A stretch of DNA of 64,000 nt from the NCBI RefSeq assembly GCF_000335475.2, contig NZ_ANAH02000017.1, forward strand, positions 227,539 through 291,538. Direction: 5' to 3'. Each line of letters opens with the position of its first letter. Position 1 is the stretch's first letter. This DNA is from Cystobacter fuscus DSM 2262 (GTDB taxonomy: Bacteria; Myxococcota; Myxococcia; Myxococcales; Myxococcaceae). Positions 18,768-26,002 of this stretch are shown piece after piece. Below the pieces are notes generated by a model. It was not told where the DNA came from. It saw only the letters and a list, made by a program, of their open reading frames with translations, and ran no database searches. The translations under genes were made by a program, and so were the position numbers.

Positions 18768-19116
18768 GTGGAAAAACCCCTTTAAATGGTAATGCCGGGA
18801 GCCTTGCGAAGGTGGGGCCACATGGGGATGGCGCGTGAGGGCCCGCGGTGAGTCACCACGGCCTTGTGCATACAGTCCACGAGGAAATTTGAAGCGTGAA
18901 TGAAGCGCCTGGCCACCACCCCTGGTGACTCGAGTCATCAGGGTGGTGATTCGTGTCACCAGGTGACAATGACAACGGTCACGTGCGCAACACGGGGCAC
19001 GTCCATGAAAACGTTAAAACATGAAATAATTAAAAATCAAGAAAACGGCATGAAGGTTGCTTTGGCAGCGACCTGAGAGGGAGCAACCCCCTTTCTTCCC
19101 TCACGAGGAGAACATC
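18768..19116. other. Divergent intergenic region with GGTGA/TCACC palindromes and an AT-rich patch
   Basis: 349 bases without a gene. It holds three palindromes built on GGTGA/TCACC (18847-18857, 18914-18948, 18954-18968) and an unusually AT-rich stretch at about 19007-19045, just upstream of the ricin-thaumatin gene. It probably contains both divergent promoters; I could not place -10 and -35 boxes with confidence. Confidence 0.5.
18847..18968. promoter_or_regulatory. Candidate operator array of three GGTGA/TCACC palindromes
   Basis: GGTGAGTCACC at 18847-18857 is a perfect palindrome. An imperfect 35-base inverted repeat centred on CTCGAG spans 18914-18948 and contains TGACTCGAGTCA. TGTCACCAGGTGACA at 18954-18968 is again perfect. 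Repetition of the same half-site between two divergent secreted-protein genes suggests a dimeric repressor or activator; its identity is unknown. Confidence 0.4.
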
Positions 19117-20301
19117 ATGTCGCGAAAGACGGCGTTCCGTTGTGTGTCTCTGTTGAGCGTCCTGGCGGGAGTGGGTGGATGCAATGTCGCCGAGGTGGAG
19201 CCCGCGGAGCGGACCGGGCAGCTCGAGCGCGAGGCCATCGTGTCGAGCATCACGGAGGGGGACTATGTCATCCGCTCCGTCATGACGAACAAGTGTGTCG
19301 ACGTGGCCTCGGGAAGCACCGCGGATGGCGCCAAGGTGCAGCAGTACGACTGTAACGGCAACAACGCGCAGAAGTTCCACATCTCCCCGACGTCGGACGG
19401 GTACTGGAAGATCATCAACGTCGCCAGCGGCAAGGGGCTCGACATCATCGATGTCAGCACCGCGTTGAACGCCAAGGTGCATCAGTGGTCGTACGTCGGC
19501 GGGGGCAACCAGCAATTCAAGTTCGTGAGCCGGAGCAACAACCAGTTCAGCATCCATCCGCGCCACACGGACCTGGCCATCGATCTGTACTGGGGCTCGG
19601 CGAACAACGGTACGGAGTACGTCCAGTATACGTATACCGGTGCCGCCAACCAGCTCTTCACCTTCGACCGGGTGGATGGAGGCACCACCCCACCGCCTCC
19701 GTCCACGGGCAAGGGGTGTCTGGGCACCAATGATGGGAAGACGAGCCTGCGTTTCATCAACCGGTGCTCCTTCCCGGTCACCTTCGCCGGCAACAACATC
19801 TCCGGGGGAGACCTGAACTCGGGCCAGGAGGCGTGCCGGACCATCGGCTCCGTCACGGACATGATGCTGACCAAGCGCTACTGGGGCTTCCGCAAGGGCG
19901 AGGACCCGGGCTTCGAGCATCACTCGCTGGCGGAGTTCGGCTTCAACGAGGTGTTCTACTCCTACAACAGCTGGGACTGGTTCAACCTCAGCCACGTGGA
20001 TGCCAACAACCTCCCCCTGAAGATCGTTCCCTACGATCTGGCGGGTGGGACGACCTGCACGGGCCAGACGCGCAGCTGCCCGATGGACATGCTGGCGAAG
20101 TGCCCCGCGGAGGGCCAGCTGCGTAACGGCGCCGGCCAGATCATCTCCTGCGTGAGCCGCGACCGCGACAACCCCAACAGCCCCGTGGCGAAGTACTTCG
20201 ACGCGATGTGCTCGCAGTCGTACTCGTGGTCGGGCGATGACTCGGTGATGGCGGCGTGCAACGCCGAGGACTTCGACATCGTCTTCTGCCCGCCGAACTG
20301 A
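19117..20301 (+). CDS. Lipoprotein with ricin-type lectin and thaumatin-like domains
   Basis: 394 residues; GAGGAG ends 6 bases before the ATG. The signal peptide ends at a lipobox with Cys22 (AGVGGC), so the mature protein is probably a lipoprotein. Residues ~45-185 form a ricin B-type beta-trefoil with three QxF/QxW-like repeats (NAQKFHI, NQQFKFV, NQLFTF). A Pro/Thr linker (~188-198) leads to a cysteine-rich C-terminal domain that reads like a plant thaumatin or osmotin: RFINRCSFPVTFAG, FNLSHVDANNLPLKIVP, LAKCPAE, and the ending YSWSGDD...FDIVFCPP. Thaumatin-like proteins bind or cleave beta-1,3-glucans and are often antifungal. The role here is inferred from that. A terminator follows. Confidence 0.8.
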   Translation: MSRKTAFRCVSLLSVLAGVGGCNVAEVEPAERTGQLEREAIVSSITEGDYVIRSVMTNKCVDVASGSTADGAKVQQYDCNGNNAQKFHISPTSDGYWKIINVASGKGLDIIDVSTALNAKVHQWSYVGGGNQQFKFVSRSNNQFSIHPRHTDLAIDLYWGSANNGTEYVQYTYTGAANQLFTFDRVDGGTTPPPPSTGKGCLGTNDGKTSLRFINRCSFPVTFAGNNISGGDLNSGQEACRTIGSVTDMMLTKRYWGFRKGEDPGFEHHSLAEFGFNEVFYSYNSWDWFNLSHVDANNLPLKIVPYDLAGGTTCTGQTRSCPMDMLAKCPAEGQLRNGAGQIISCVSRDRDNPNSPVAKYFDAMCSQSYSWSGDDSVMAACNAEDFDIVFCPPN

Positions 20302-20353
20302 TGGGGGAGTGCCTGGAGTGAAGGGCGGGGCGTGCCCGGGGTGCCACTGGAAG

Positions 20354-20373
20354 AAGGGGCGGGGCCCCTTTTT
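20354..20373 (+). terminator. Intrinsic terminator after the ricin-thaumatin gene
   Basis: AAGGGGC (20354-20360) and GCCCCTT (20364-20370) form a 7-bp stem with a GGG loop, followed by TTT. It lies about 50 bases past the stop codon and before the GMC oxidoreductase gene, so the two genes are probably transcribed separately. Confidence 0.6.
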
Positions 20374-20424
20374 CGTAGTACGAAGCACCCCGGCGCACGT
20401 CCACTCCAGGAAAAGCAGGCACAG

Positions 20425-22059
20425 ATGAGCAGGAACAAGACACGCTCCACCTCCGACACGAAGGAACTCCTCCAGGTAGCGGCCGCGGGCAGGTACTCCC
20501 GCCGTGAGTTGCTGAGGTTGCTCGGTCTCTCGACCGCCGCGCTCGGGATGCCGACCCTCATCGGGTGCTCGGACTCGCGGGACTATGACTACATCATCAT
20601 CGGTGCGGGCTCCGCGGGCTGCACGCTGGCCGCCAGGCTCCTGGCGGACTCGGACGCCCGTGTCCTCCTCATCGAGGCGGGCGGCACCCATGATCGTCCG
20701 GAGATCAGGGACTTCACGCAGTCCTACAAGTTGACCCAGCCGGGCGCCGAGACCGACTGGGCCTACAAGTCCGAGCCTCAGGCCTCGTTGAAGGGCAGGC
20801 CCCAGTCCTACTCCTGTGGCAGGGTGAGTGGTGGCAGCAGCTCCATCAACGGCATGGTCTGGGTGCGCGGCAACCGGGCCGACTACGATGGCTGGGCCGC
20901 GGCCGGGTGCCGCGGCTGGGACTTCGCGAGCGTCCTTCCTTCCTTCCAGGCCCTGACTGGACCCATCCGCCCCTCCAACGAGCTCACCGCGCGCAACGCG
21001 CTGTCCCAGGCCATCGTCCAGGCCGCGGTGGGTCTCGGCCATCCCTTCAACGAGGACTACAACGGCGACAACCAATTGGGCGTCACCTATAGTCAACTCA
21101 ACGTGGTGGACGGCATCCGCCAGGACGCCTTCTCCACCTTCGTGTCTCAATACCTGGCCGATCCCCGACTCACGCTGATGCTGAATGCCCGGGTGAAGCG
21201 CCTCGCCTTCGACAGCGCGAAGAGGCTCGAGCGCGTCATCCTCGATGGCGACAGCGGCGAGCTGTCCGTGGAGGCGCGGCGAGAGGTCATCGTTTGCGCG
21301 GGCACCATCCAGACGCCCCACCTGCTGATGCTCTCGGGCATTGGTGATCCGGTGGACCTCGAGCCCCATGGCATCCCCGTGGTGGCGAAGGTCGCGGGGG
21401 TGGGGAAGAACCTGCATGACCACCTCGTCTCGGTGGCGGTGAAGAAGCTCCGGCGGCCCGAGCCCGACACCCATCTCACCACCATGGACGTGAACGTCTT
21501 CACGGGCCAGGGTCCTCGCCCAGGGTCTCCGAAGTTCCAGGTCCAGACGTACTACATGCGCTATGGCTGGGGGTCCTATCCCTCCGAGGCACTGGCTTTC
21601 GGCCTCATCAACCTGCACCCGACGAGCCGTGGCACCGTGAAGCTGCGCTCGGCCAACCACCAGGACGCCCCCGTCATCGACCCGAACTTCCTGGGCACGC
21701 AGGAGGACGTCTCCAACCAGCTCGAGGGTTACAAGCTCGTCCGCCAGTTGCTCAGCGCGCCGGGCCTGCGCGACTGGGTCGAGGACGTGGAGCACACTCC
21801 CGGTCCGGAAGTCGTTACCGACGAGCAGTGGGTGGAAGCGCTCCGGCAGCACTCCGAATCCGATTTCCACTCGGTGGGCACGTGCAAGATGGGCACGGAT
21901 GAGCTGGCGGTGGTGGACCCGGAGCTGCGCGTGCGTGGCGTCAAGGGATTGCGGCTGGCGAGCGCCGCCATCATGCCCTTCGTCACCTCGGGCAACACCA
22001 ATGCCCCCGCGATGATGATCGGCGACCGGTGCGGCCGGCTCATCCTCGGGGCATCCTGA
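20425..22059 (+). CDS. GMC-family FAD oxidoreductase with Tat signal
   Basis: 544 residues. SRRELLRLL (25-33) followed by a hydrophobic stretch and a lipobox Cys48 (LIGC) indicates Tat export as a lipoprotein, fitting an enzyme folded with FAD in the cytoplasm. The Rossmann motif GAGSAG lies at 60-65, then LIEAG. GMC signatures follow: SGGSSSINGMVWVRG, and GTIQTPHLLMLSGIG. The active-site region near the end has FHSVGTCKMG with the usual His, and the final FVTSGNTNAPAMMIG with Asn. Family members oxidise alcohols such as choline, glucose or polyethylene glycol; the substrate is not evident. A strong terminator follows. Confidence 0.9.
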   Translation: MSRNKTRSTSDTKELLQVAAAGRYSRRELLRLLGLSTAALGMPTLIGCSDSRDYDYIIIGAGSAGCTLAARLLADSDARVLLIEAGGTHDRPEIRDFTQSYKLTQPGAETDWAYKSEPQASLKGRPQSYSCGRVSGGSSSINGMVWVRGNRADYDGWAAAGCRGWDFASVLPSFQALTGPIRPSNELTARNALSQAIVQAAVGLGHPFNEDYNGDNQLGVTYSQLNVVDGIRQDAFSTFVSQYLADPRLTLMLNARVKRLAFDSAKRLERVILDGDSGELSVEARREVIVCAGTIQTPHLLMLSGIGDPVDLEPHGIPVVAKVAGVGKNLHDHLVSVAVKKLRRPEPDTHLTTMDVNVFTGQGPRPGSPKFQVQTYYMRYGWGSYPSEALAFGLINLHPTSRGTVKLRSANHQDAPVIDPNFLGTQEDVSNQLEGYKLVRQLLSAPGLRDWVEDVEHTPGPEVVTDEQWVEALRQHSESDFHSVGTCKMGTDELAVVDPELRVRGVKGLRLASAAIMPFVTSGNTNAPAMMIGDRCGRLILGAS

Positions 22060-22090
22060 GCAACGAGGATCCGACCTCTCCTTGATTCCA

Positions 22091-22124
22091 GCCGAGCCCT
22101 TCCTCTCGAAGGGCTCGGCTTTTT
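22091..22124 (+). terminator. Intrinsic terminator after the GMC oxidoreductase gene
   Basis: GCCGAGCCCTTC (22091-22102) pairs perfectly over 12 bp with GAAGGGCTCGGC (22108-22119) around a 5-base loop, followed by five T. It is a textbook rho-independent terminator 32 bases after the stop codon. Confidence 0.9.
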
Positions 22125-22249
22125 CCTGGCGCTCCCTCGTGCCGGGCTCTTCGAGGCCCACGCCTCTCCGCGTCGCCGTTCATCCCTTGCCCTCGAGTCC
22201 GGGTAGAGATTGACTCCTCCGGGAGGGTTTGACCCTCCCACCTGGGGGG

Positions 22250-22265
22250 TGTGAAGTCCTTCACA
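22250..22265. promoter_or_regulatory. CRP/FNR-type operator upstream of the first NTF2-like gene
   Basis: TGTGA-N6-TCACA, a perfect match to the CRP-type consensus, lies 199 bases upstream of the ATG at 22449. A GC-rich hairpin (GGGAGGGT-TTG-ACCCTCCC) immediately precedes it. The same module stands 198 bases upstream of the paralogous gene. It is most likely bound by a cAMP-receptor-like regulator encoded elsewhere. Confidence 0.6.
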
Positions 22266-22448
22266 TCTCTAGCAATTACAAGCAACTCCATCGTGAGGAA
22301 TGCTCCACGAGGCCATCGAAGTGGCGTGGCATCCTTCTGGCAATTGATTGCATTCGCATCCAAGCAGGAACACGGATGGGTGCCACGAGGCAGGGCCATT
22401 CAGGGACTGTCACTTCGATGTGTTGATTATTCTGGCTTCGAGGGGATC

Positions 22449-23012
22449 ATGCGGACCATTCCATTTTTTGCCGTTCTCGTTCTCGTGATGGGTTTCCAGG
22501 GTTCCAGCAAGGCGTCGGACTCCTGCTGCGACACGTTGTCACCCCCGGTGACAGCGGAGATGAGGGGGCACGAGGAGCGGGCCATCCTCCGGGCTGTCGA
22601 GGGCTACGCGGAAGGCTTCATCCGAGAGGACATGCGGCTGTTGCTCGACCTCTGGGATTACAGGGCCCCGGAGGGAGTGTCGTATGTCGCCGCGGAGCTG
22701 GATCAGCCCCTCTCCGGGGCGGAGGAACTGCGCGCGTACTATCAGAGCTTCCTGGACACCCTCATCGTCCACGGCGGAGAGGTCACGAATCCACGGATCT
22801 TCCTCAAGGGTGACATGGCGTATGTCTTCTGCCAGTTCAACTGGGTCTACCGCGTCAGGGCGGGGGGGCAGGTGCTGGAGCAGCCCACTCGCGCCACCTT
22901 CGTGCTCCGCAAGCGTGGCGGGCGATGGCTCTATCAGCACTTCCACGAGTCCATCTCCTTCCATTACGAAGCCCCCTCTGCTCCGGGCCTGGTGGGAACC
23001 GTTGTTCAGTAG
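22449..23012 (+). CDS. Secreted NTF2/SnoaL-like protein, first copy
   Basis: 187 residues from an ATG behind GAGGGG. A signal peptide (FFAVLVLVMGFQGSSKA) is followed by a short cysteine pair (SCC) and a domain with NTF2-like (SnoaL/DUF4440) features: ILRAVEGYAEGFIREDM at the first helix, LDLWD, VSYVAAELDQPLSG, GDMAYVFCQFNWVY and RWLYQHFHES. The NTF2-like fold serves enzymes and ligand-binding proteins alike; no catalytic residues can be named. It is about 60% alike by eye to the next gene downstream, including the promoter region, so the pair arose by tandem duplication. Confidence 0.75.
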   Translation: MRTIPFFAVLVLVMGFQGSSKASDSCCDTLSPPVTAEMRGHEERAILRAVEGYAEGFIREDMRLLLDLWDYRAPEGVSYVAAELDQPLSGAEELRAYYQSFLDTLIVHGGEVTNPRIFLKGDMAYVFCQFNWVYRVRAGGQVLEQPTRATFVLRKRGGRWLYQHFHESISFHYEAPSAPGLVGTVVQ

Positions 23013-23134
23013 GAGGCACGCGGAGTCGGGGACGGGGCCCTCCGCGACTCACGGACAGTGGAATGCGGAGTCGGGAAGGGGCGTCTGGGTGTGCGCTGAC
23101 TCTCCCCCGGAGGATTGACCCTCCCATCGGGAGG

Positions 23135-23150
23135 TGTGAAGTAAATCACA
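23135..23150. promoter_or_regulatory. CRP/FNR-type operator upstream of the second NTF2-like gene
   Basis: TGTGA-N6-TCACA occurs again, 198 bases upstream of the ATG at 23333, with a small hairpin (CCTCCC-ATC-GGGAGG) just before it. The spacing and surroundings match the copy at 22250, while the N6 core differs, so the half-sites have been kept since the duplication. Confidence 0.6.
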
Positions 23151-23332
23151 CCTTCAGGGATTCCAGGATGTTTCACCAGGGGTAAGCCGCCGCATTACCC
23201 TCCCGGGCAATGGCATCGTTCTGGCAGTTGCATGCGAGCGCATCCGATGTCAGGTTGGGCGCCCGGAAAATGGGTCCATCCAGGAAGCGTCGTTTCAATC
23301 CGCGAGCCAGAGCCGGCCGAGAGGGAAAGTAC

Positions 23333-23869
23333 ATGCGAGCCATTCAATTCATCATCGTTCTCGTGGTCGTGATAGCACTCCAGGGTTCCAGCAAGGCCGA
23401 GGAGCCGTGTTGCAAGGGAGTGGTGACGCCGATGAACGTGGGAACTCTGGGGGTCGAGGAGCAGGCCATCCTCCGGGCGATCGAAGACTACGCGAAGGGA
23501 TTCATCCAGAAGGACATGGGACTGCTGTTGAGCCTCTGGGAAGCACGCAGCCAGGTGTCATACGTCGCGGTGGAGCTGGATCAGCCCCTGCTCGGAATGG
23601 CGGAGCTGCAAGGCTACTACCAGGGTTTCCTGAACAGCCCCTTCTCCGTCTACAGTGGAAACGTCACGGATCTGCGAGTCTTCCTGAATGGCGACATGGC
23701 GTATGCGTTCTGCCATTACAACTGGGTCTATATGACTGGACCGGGGGGCTCCGTGCTGGAGCAGCCCACTCGCGCCACCTTCGTCCTGGCCAAGCGGGAC
23801 GGGCGCTGGCGCTATCTGCACTTCCACGAGTCCATCCTGGTCCCCGCCGGGTCCACCGTGTCGAAGTAG
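23333..23869 (+). CDS. Secreted NTF2/SnoaL-like protein, second copy
   Basis: 178 residues from an ATG with GAGGG 7-8 bases upstream. It has the same plan as the preceding gene: signal peptide (FIIVLVVVIALQGSSKA), a CC pair, then ILRAIEDYAKGFIQKDM, VSYVAVELDQPLLG, GDMAYAFCHYNWVY and RWRYLHFHES. Identical short blocks (QGSSKA, LEQPTRATFVL) shared with the first copy show recent common origin. The periplasmic or extracellular role is unknown. The downstream gene is convergent. Confidence 0.75.
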   Translation: MRAIQFIIVLVVVIALQGSSKAEEPCCKGVVTPMNVGTLGVEEQAILRAIEDYAKGFIQKDMGLLLSLWEARSQVSYVAVELDQPLLGMAELQGYYQGFLNSPFSVYSGNVTDLRVFLNGDMAYAFCHYNWVYMTGPGGSVLEQPTRATFVLAKRDGRWRYLHFHESILVPAGSTVSK

Positions 23870-23888
23870 AGCGAGCGCGCCCGGTCAT

Positions 23889-24887
23889 TCAGGGTTGATG
23901 GCGATCGCGGTAGTCCACCGGGACGAACGTGTAGCCCCGCTCCTCCGCGCGGATGTGGCCAATCCCCGGGTAGGGCAGGTGCGGCGCCGCGACCAGGGCG
24001 CGATTGCCCGCCGCCGCGGCGAACTGCTTCTCACGCTGAGCCGCGGCCTCCTTGGGGCTGACGTCGTAGACAATCGTGATCGCCGTGTTCGGGAATTGCA
24101 CGGAGGCCACGTGGACGATGTCGCCAATGAACGTGATGGATTCGCCCTTGCTCTCCACCCGGTAGAAGCCATGCCCGGGGGTATGGCCGGGGGTTGGGAT
24201 GGCCTTGATGCCGGGGAAGAGCTGGGTTTCGCGGGTGAACCCCTGAACCTTCCCGGCCTTCATGTACGGCCCGACCGTCTTCACTGCTTCCTCGAAGTAC
24301 TTCTTGTCGTAGCCATTGGCGCCGCCCTGGTTCGCGGGATTGAGGAAGAAGTCCAGGTCCGGCCTGCCGGCGTGCAGCGTGGCGTTGGGGAACACCCGGT
24401 TGCCTTCGTTGACGAGGCCGCCACTGTGATCCGTGTGGATGTGCGTCAGCAGGATGTCGTTGATCTGCTCTGGCTCGTAGCCCGCCAACTTGAGGCTGCC
24501 GAGGAGCTTGCCGCCATAGCCCGGTCCGAACAAGCCGCCAGCGCCGGTATCGACCAGGATCAGCCGGCTCCCCGTATCGATCAGGAAGGCGGTGATGGAC
24601 GCCTCGACAGGATTGCTCAGGAAGGCATGGTGGAGCATCTTGTCGACCTCCGCGGGTGACGTTCCCCTGAGGAGGGCGTGCAGGTCCTGCGGCACGGTGC
24701 CGTCGGATAGCGCGGTCACCTGGAAGTCACCGACGCGGTAGCGGTAGACACCCGGTACCTGTGCTCGCGCCTGGGCCACGCTGGTACCGGTTTCCGGCGG
24801 CGACGCCTCGGTGGTGAGTGGCATGGCGCTGGAGAACAGGGCCGCTGCCGCGACCACGCTGTCGAGAAGAAATCGATGGAAACGCAT
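23889..24887 (-). CDS. Exported MBL-fold metallo-hydrolase
   Basis: 332 residues; AGGAG lies 6 bases before the ATG. A signal peptide (SVVAAAALFSSAMPLTTEA) precedes a metallo-beta-lactamase fold. THIHTDHSGGL contains the HxHxDH zinc motif, and PTPGHTPGHG and FIGDIVH supply the further histidine and aspartate ligands. The overall look is that of the lactonase-like branch (related to AHL lactonases and PhnP-like hydrolases), so a lactone or ester substrate is plausible but unproven. It is divergent from a LysR regulator that probably controls it. Confidence 0.88.
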   Translation of the reverse strand: MRFHRFLLDSVVAAAALFSSAMPLTTEASPPETGTSVAQARAQVPGVYRYRVGDFQVTALSDGTVPQDLHALLRGTSPAEVDKMLHHAFLSNPVEASITAFLIDTGSRLILVDTGAGGLFGPGYGGKLLGSLKLAGYEPEQINDILLTHIHTDHSGGLVNEGNRVFPNATLHAGRPDLDFFLNPANQGGANGYDKKYFEEAVKTVGPYMKAGKVQGFTRETQLFPGIKAIPTPGHTPGHGFYRVESKGESITFIGDIVHVASVQFPNTAITIVYDVSPKEAAAQREKQFAAAAGNRALVAAPHLPYPGIGHIRAEERGYTFVPVDYRDRHQP

Positions 24888-24997
24888 GTTTGCTCCTGTT
24901 GGGATGCCGTGGGCTCGGTACGAACCCCGGTGAGGGATACATACGTTTGCCTCGCGCCCACCGTGAGTTGCGCGCGTTTATAGGAGGTATAGACGGG

Positions 24998-25909
24998 ATG
25001 GATATCCGGCGGGCGGACCTGCCCTTGCTCATTTCCCTGGACGTGTTGCTCGAGGAGCTGAACGTGACACGTGCGGCCCGCCGGTTGAACGTGAGTCAGC
25101 CAGCACTCTCCGCCCAGCTCGGCCGCTTGCGCGAGCTGTTCAAGGATCCCCTGCTCGTTCCTTCCGAGGCGGGTCGCGGAATGACCCCCACACCGCGGGC
25201 GCTCGAGTTGCAGCCGGCCTTGCACCAGGCGCTGCTCGATCTGCAAAGCGCCGTCGTGAGCCGCGTGGAGTTCAACCCCCAGGAGGCGCAGCGCCATTTC
25301 ACGATCGCGCTCAACGACAACTTCTTCACGACCATCGGTCTCGCCGTGGCCCGGGACGTCCTTGGTCTTGGTGGACCCGGTATCCGTCTCAGCTTCGTCG
25401 CGCCGGCCGAGGAGAATCTGACCTACCGGATGGAACGTGGAGAGATCGACCTCTACGTCGGGCTTTCAGCCAAGATTCCCGACGCGCTCAAGAGCCGCCG
25501 CCTGCTCACCGACGGGTTCTGCTTCGCCCAGCGCCAGGGGCATCCCAGAGGCCAGAGGGCGCCCACACTCGAGGACTACTGCCAGCTCAGTCATGTCATG
25601 GTCTCCCAGGGGGGTGGTTTTCATAGCGCGGTCGACGACGTCCTCGCGCGGCATGGCCAGGCGCGCCGTGTCGCCATCACCGTTCCGAACTACAACCAGG
25701 TCGCCCTCGTCCTCGCCGCTACGGACTGTGTCGCCACGCTCCCCAGCAGGTTTCTCCAACGCTACGCATCGGGGCTCGACCTCCTGCCATTGCCCTTCTC
25801 CATGCAGCCATTCGACCTCGCGATGGGTTGGCATGCCCGTGCACAGTACGATCCCTCGCATCAGTGGCTGAGGGAGCGCTTCGTTCGCGCGGCCAGCCAT
25901 GGGGCGTAG
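24998..25909 (+). CDS. LysR-family transcriptional regulator
   Basis: 303 residues from the ATG at 24998 with TAGGAGG upstream; the frame stays open further upstream without a better site. The N-terminal winged helix-turn-helix is clear (LLEELNVTRAARRLNVSQPALSAQLGRLRELF), followed by the periplasmic-binding-protein-like effector domain. The effector half resembles the NodD/LinR-type group (FTIALNDNFFTTIG). It lies head to head with the MBL hydrolase gene with 110 bases between, the classical arrangement for a LysR regulator and its target. Confidence 0.9.
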   Translation: MDIRRADLPLLISLDVLLEELNVTRAARRLNVSQPALSAQLGRLRELFKDPLLVPSEAGRGMTPTPRALELQPALHQALLDLQSAVVSRVEFNPQEAQRHFTIALNDNFFTTIGLAVARDVLGLGGPGIRLSFVAPAEENLTYRMERGEIDLYVGLSAKIPDALKSRRLLTDGFCFAQRQGHPRGQRAPTLEDYCQLSHVMVSQGGGFHSAVDDVLARHGQARRVAITVPNYNQVALVLAATDCVATLPSRFLQRYASGLDLLPLPFSMQPFDLAMGWHARAQYDPSHQWLRERFVRAASHGA

Positions 25910-26002
25910 GGCCCAGGATCGGGTTGCGTCGTGATGGGATGACTCCAGGAGATGGTGCGGCGGAAGGATCCTTCTCCGGGGGCGATGTCGACGTTGGCAC
26001 CC

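Noticed and set aside
19030..22161. A long minus-strand open frame of more than 1,000 codons
   Set aside because: It lies opposite the ricin-thaumatin and GMC oxidoreductase genes, whose products have clear domains. The minus frame gives low-complexity Arg/Gly/His-rich protein, a by-product of high GC.
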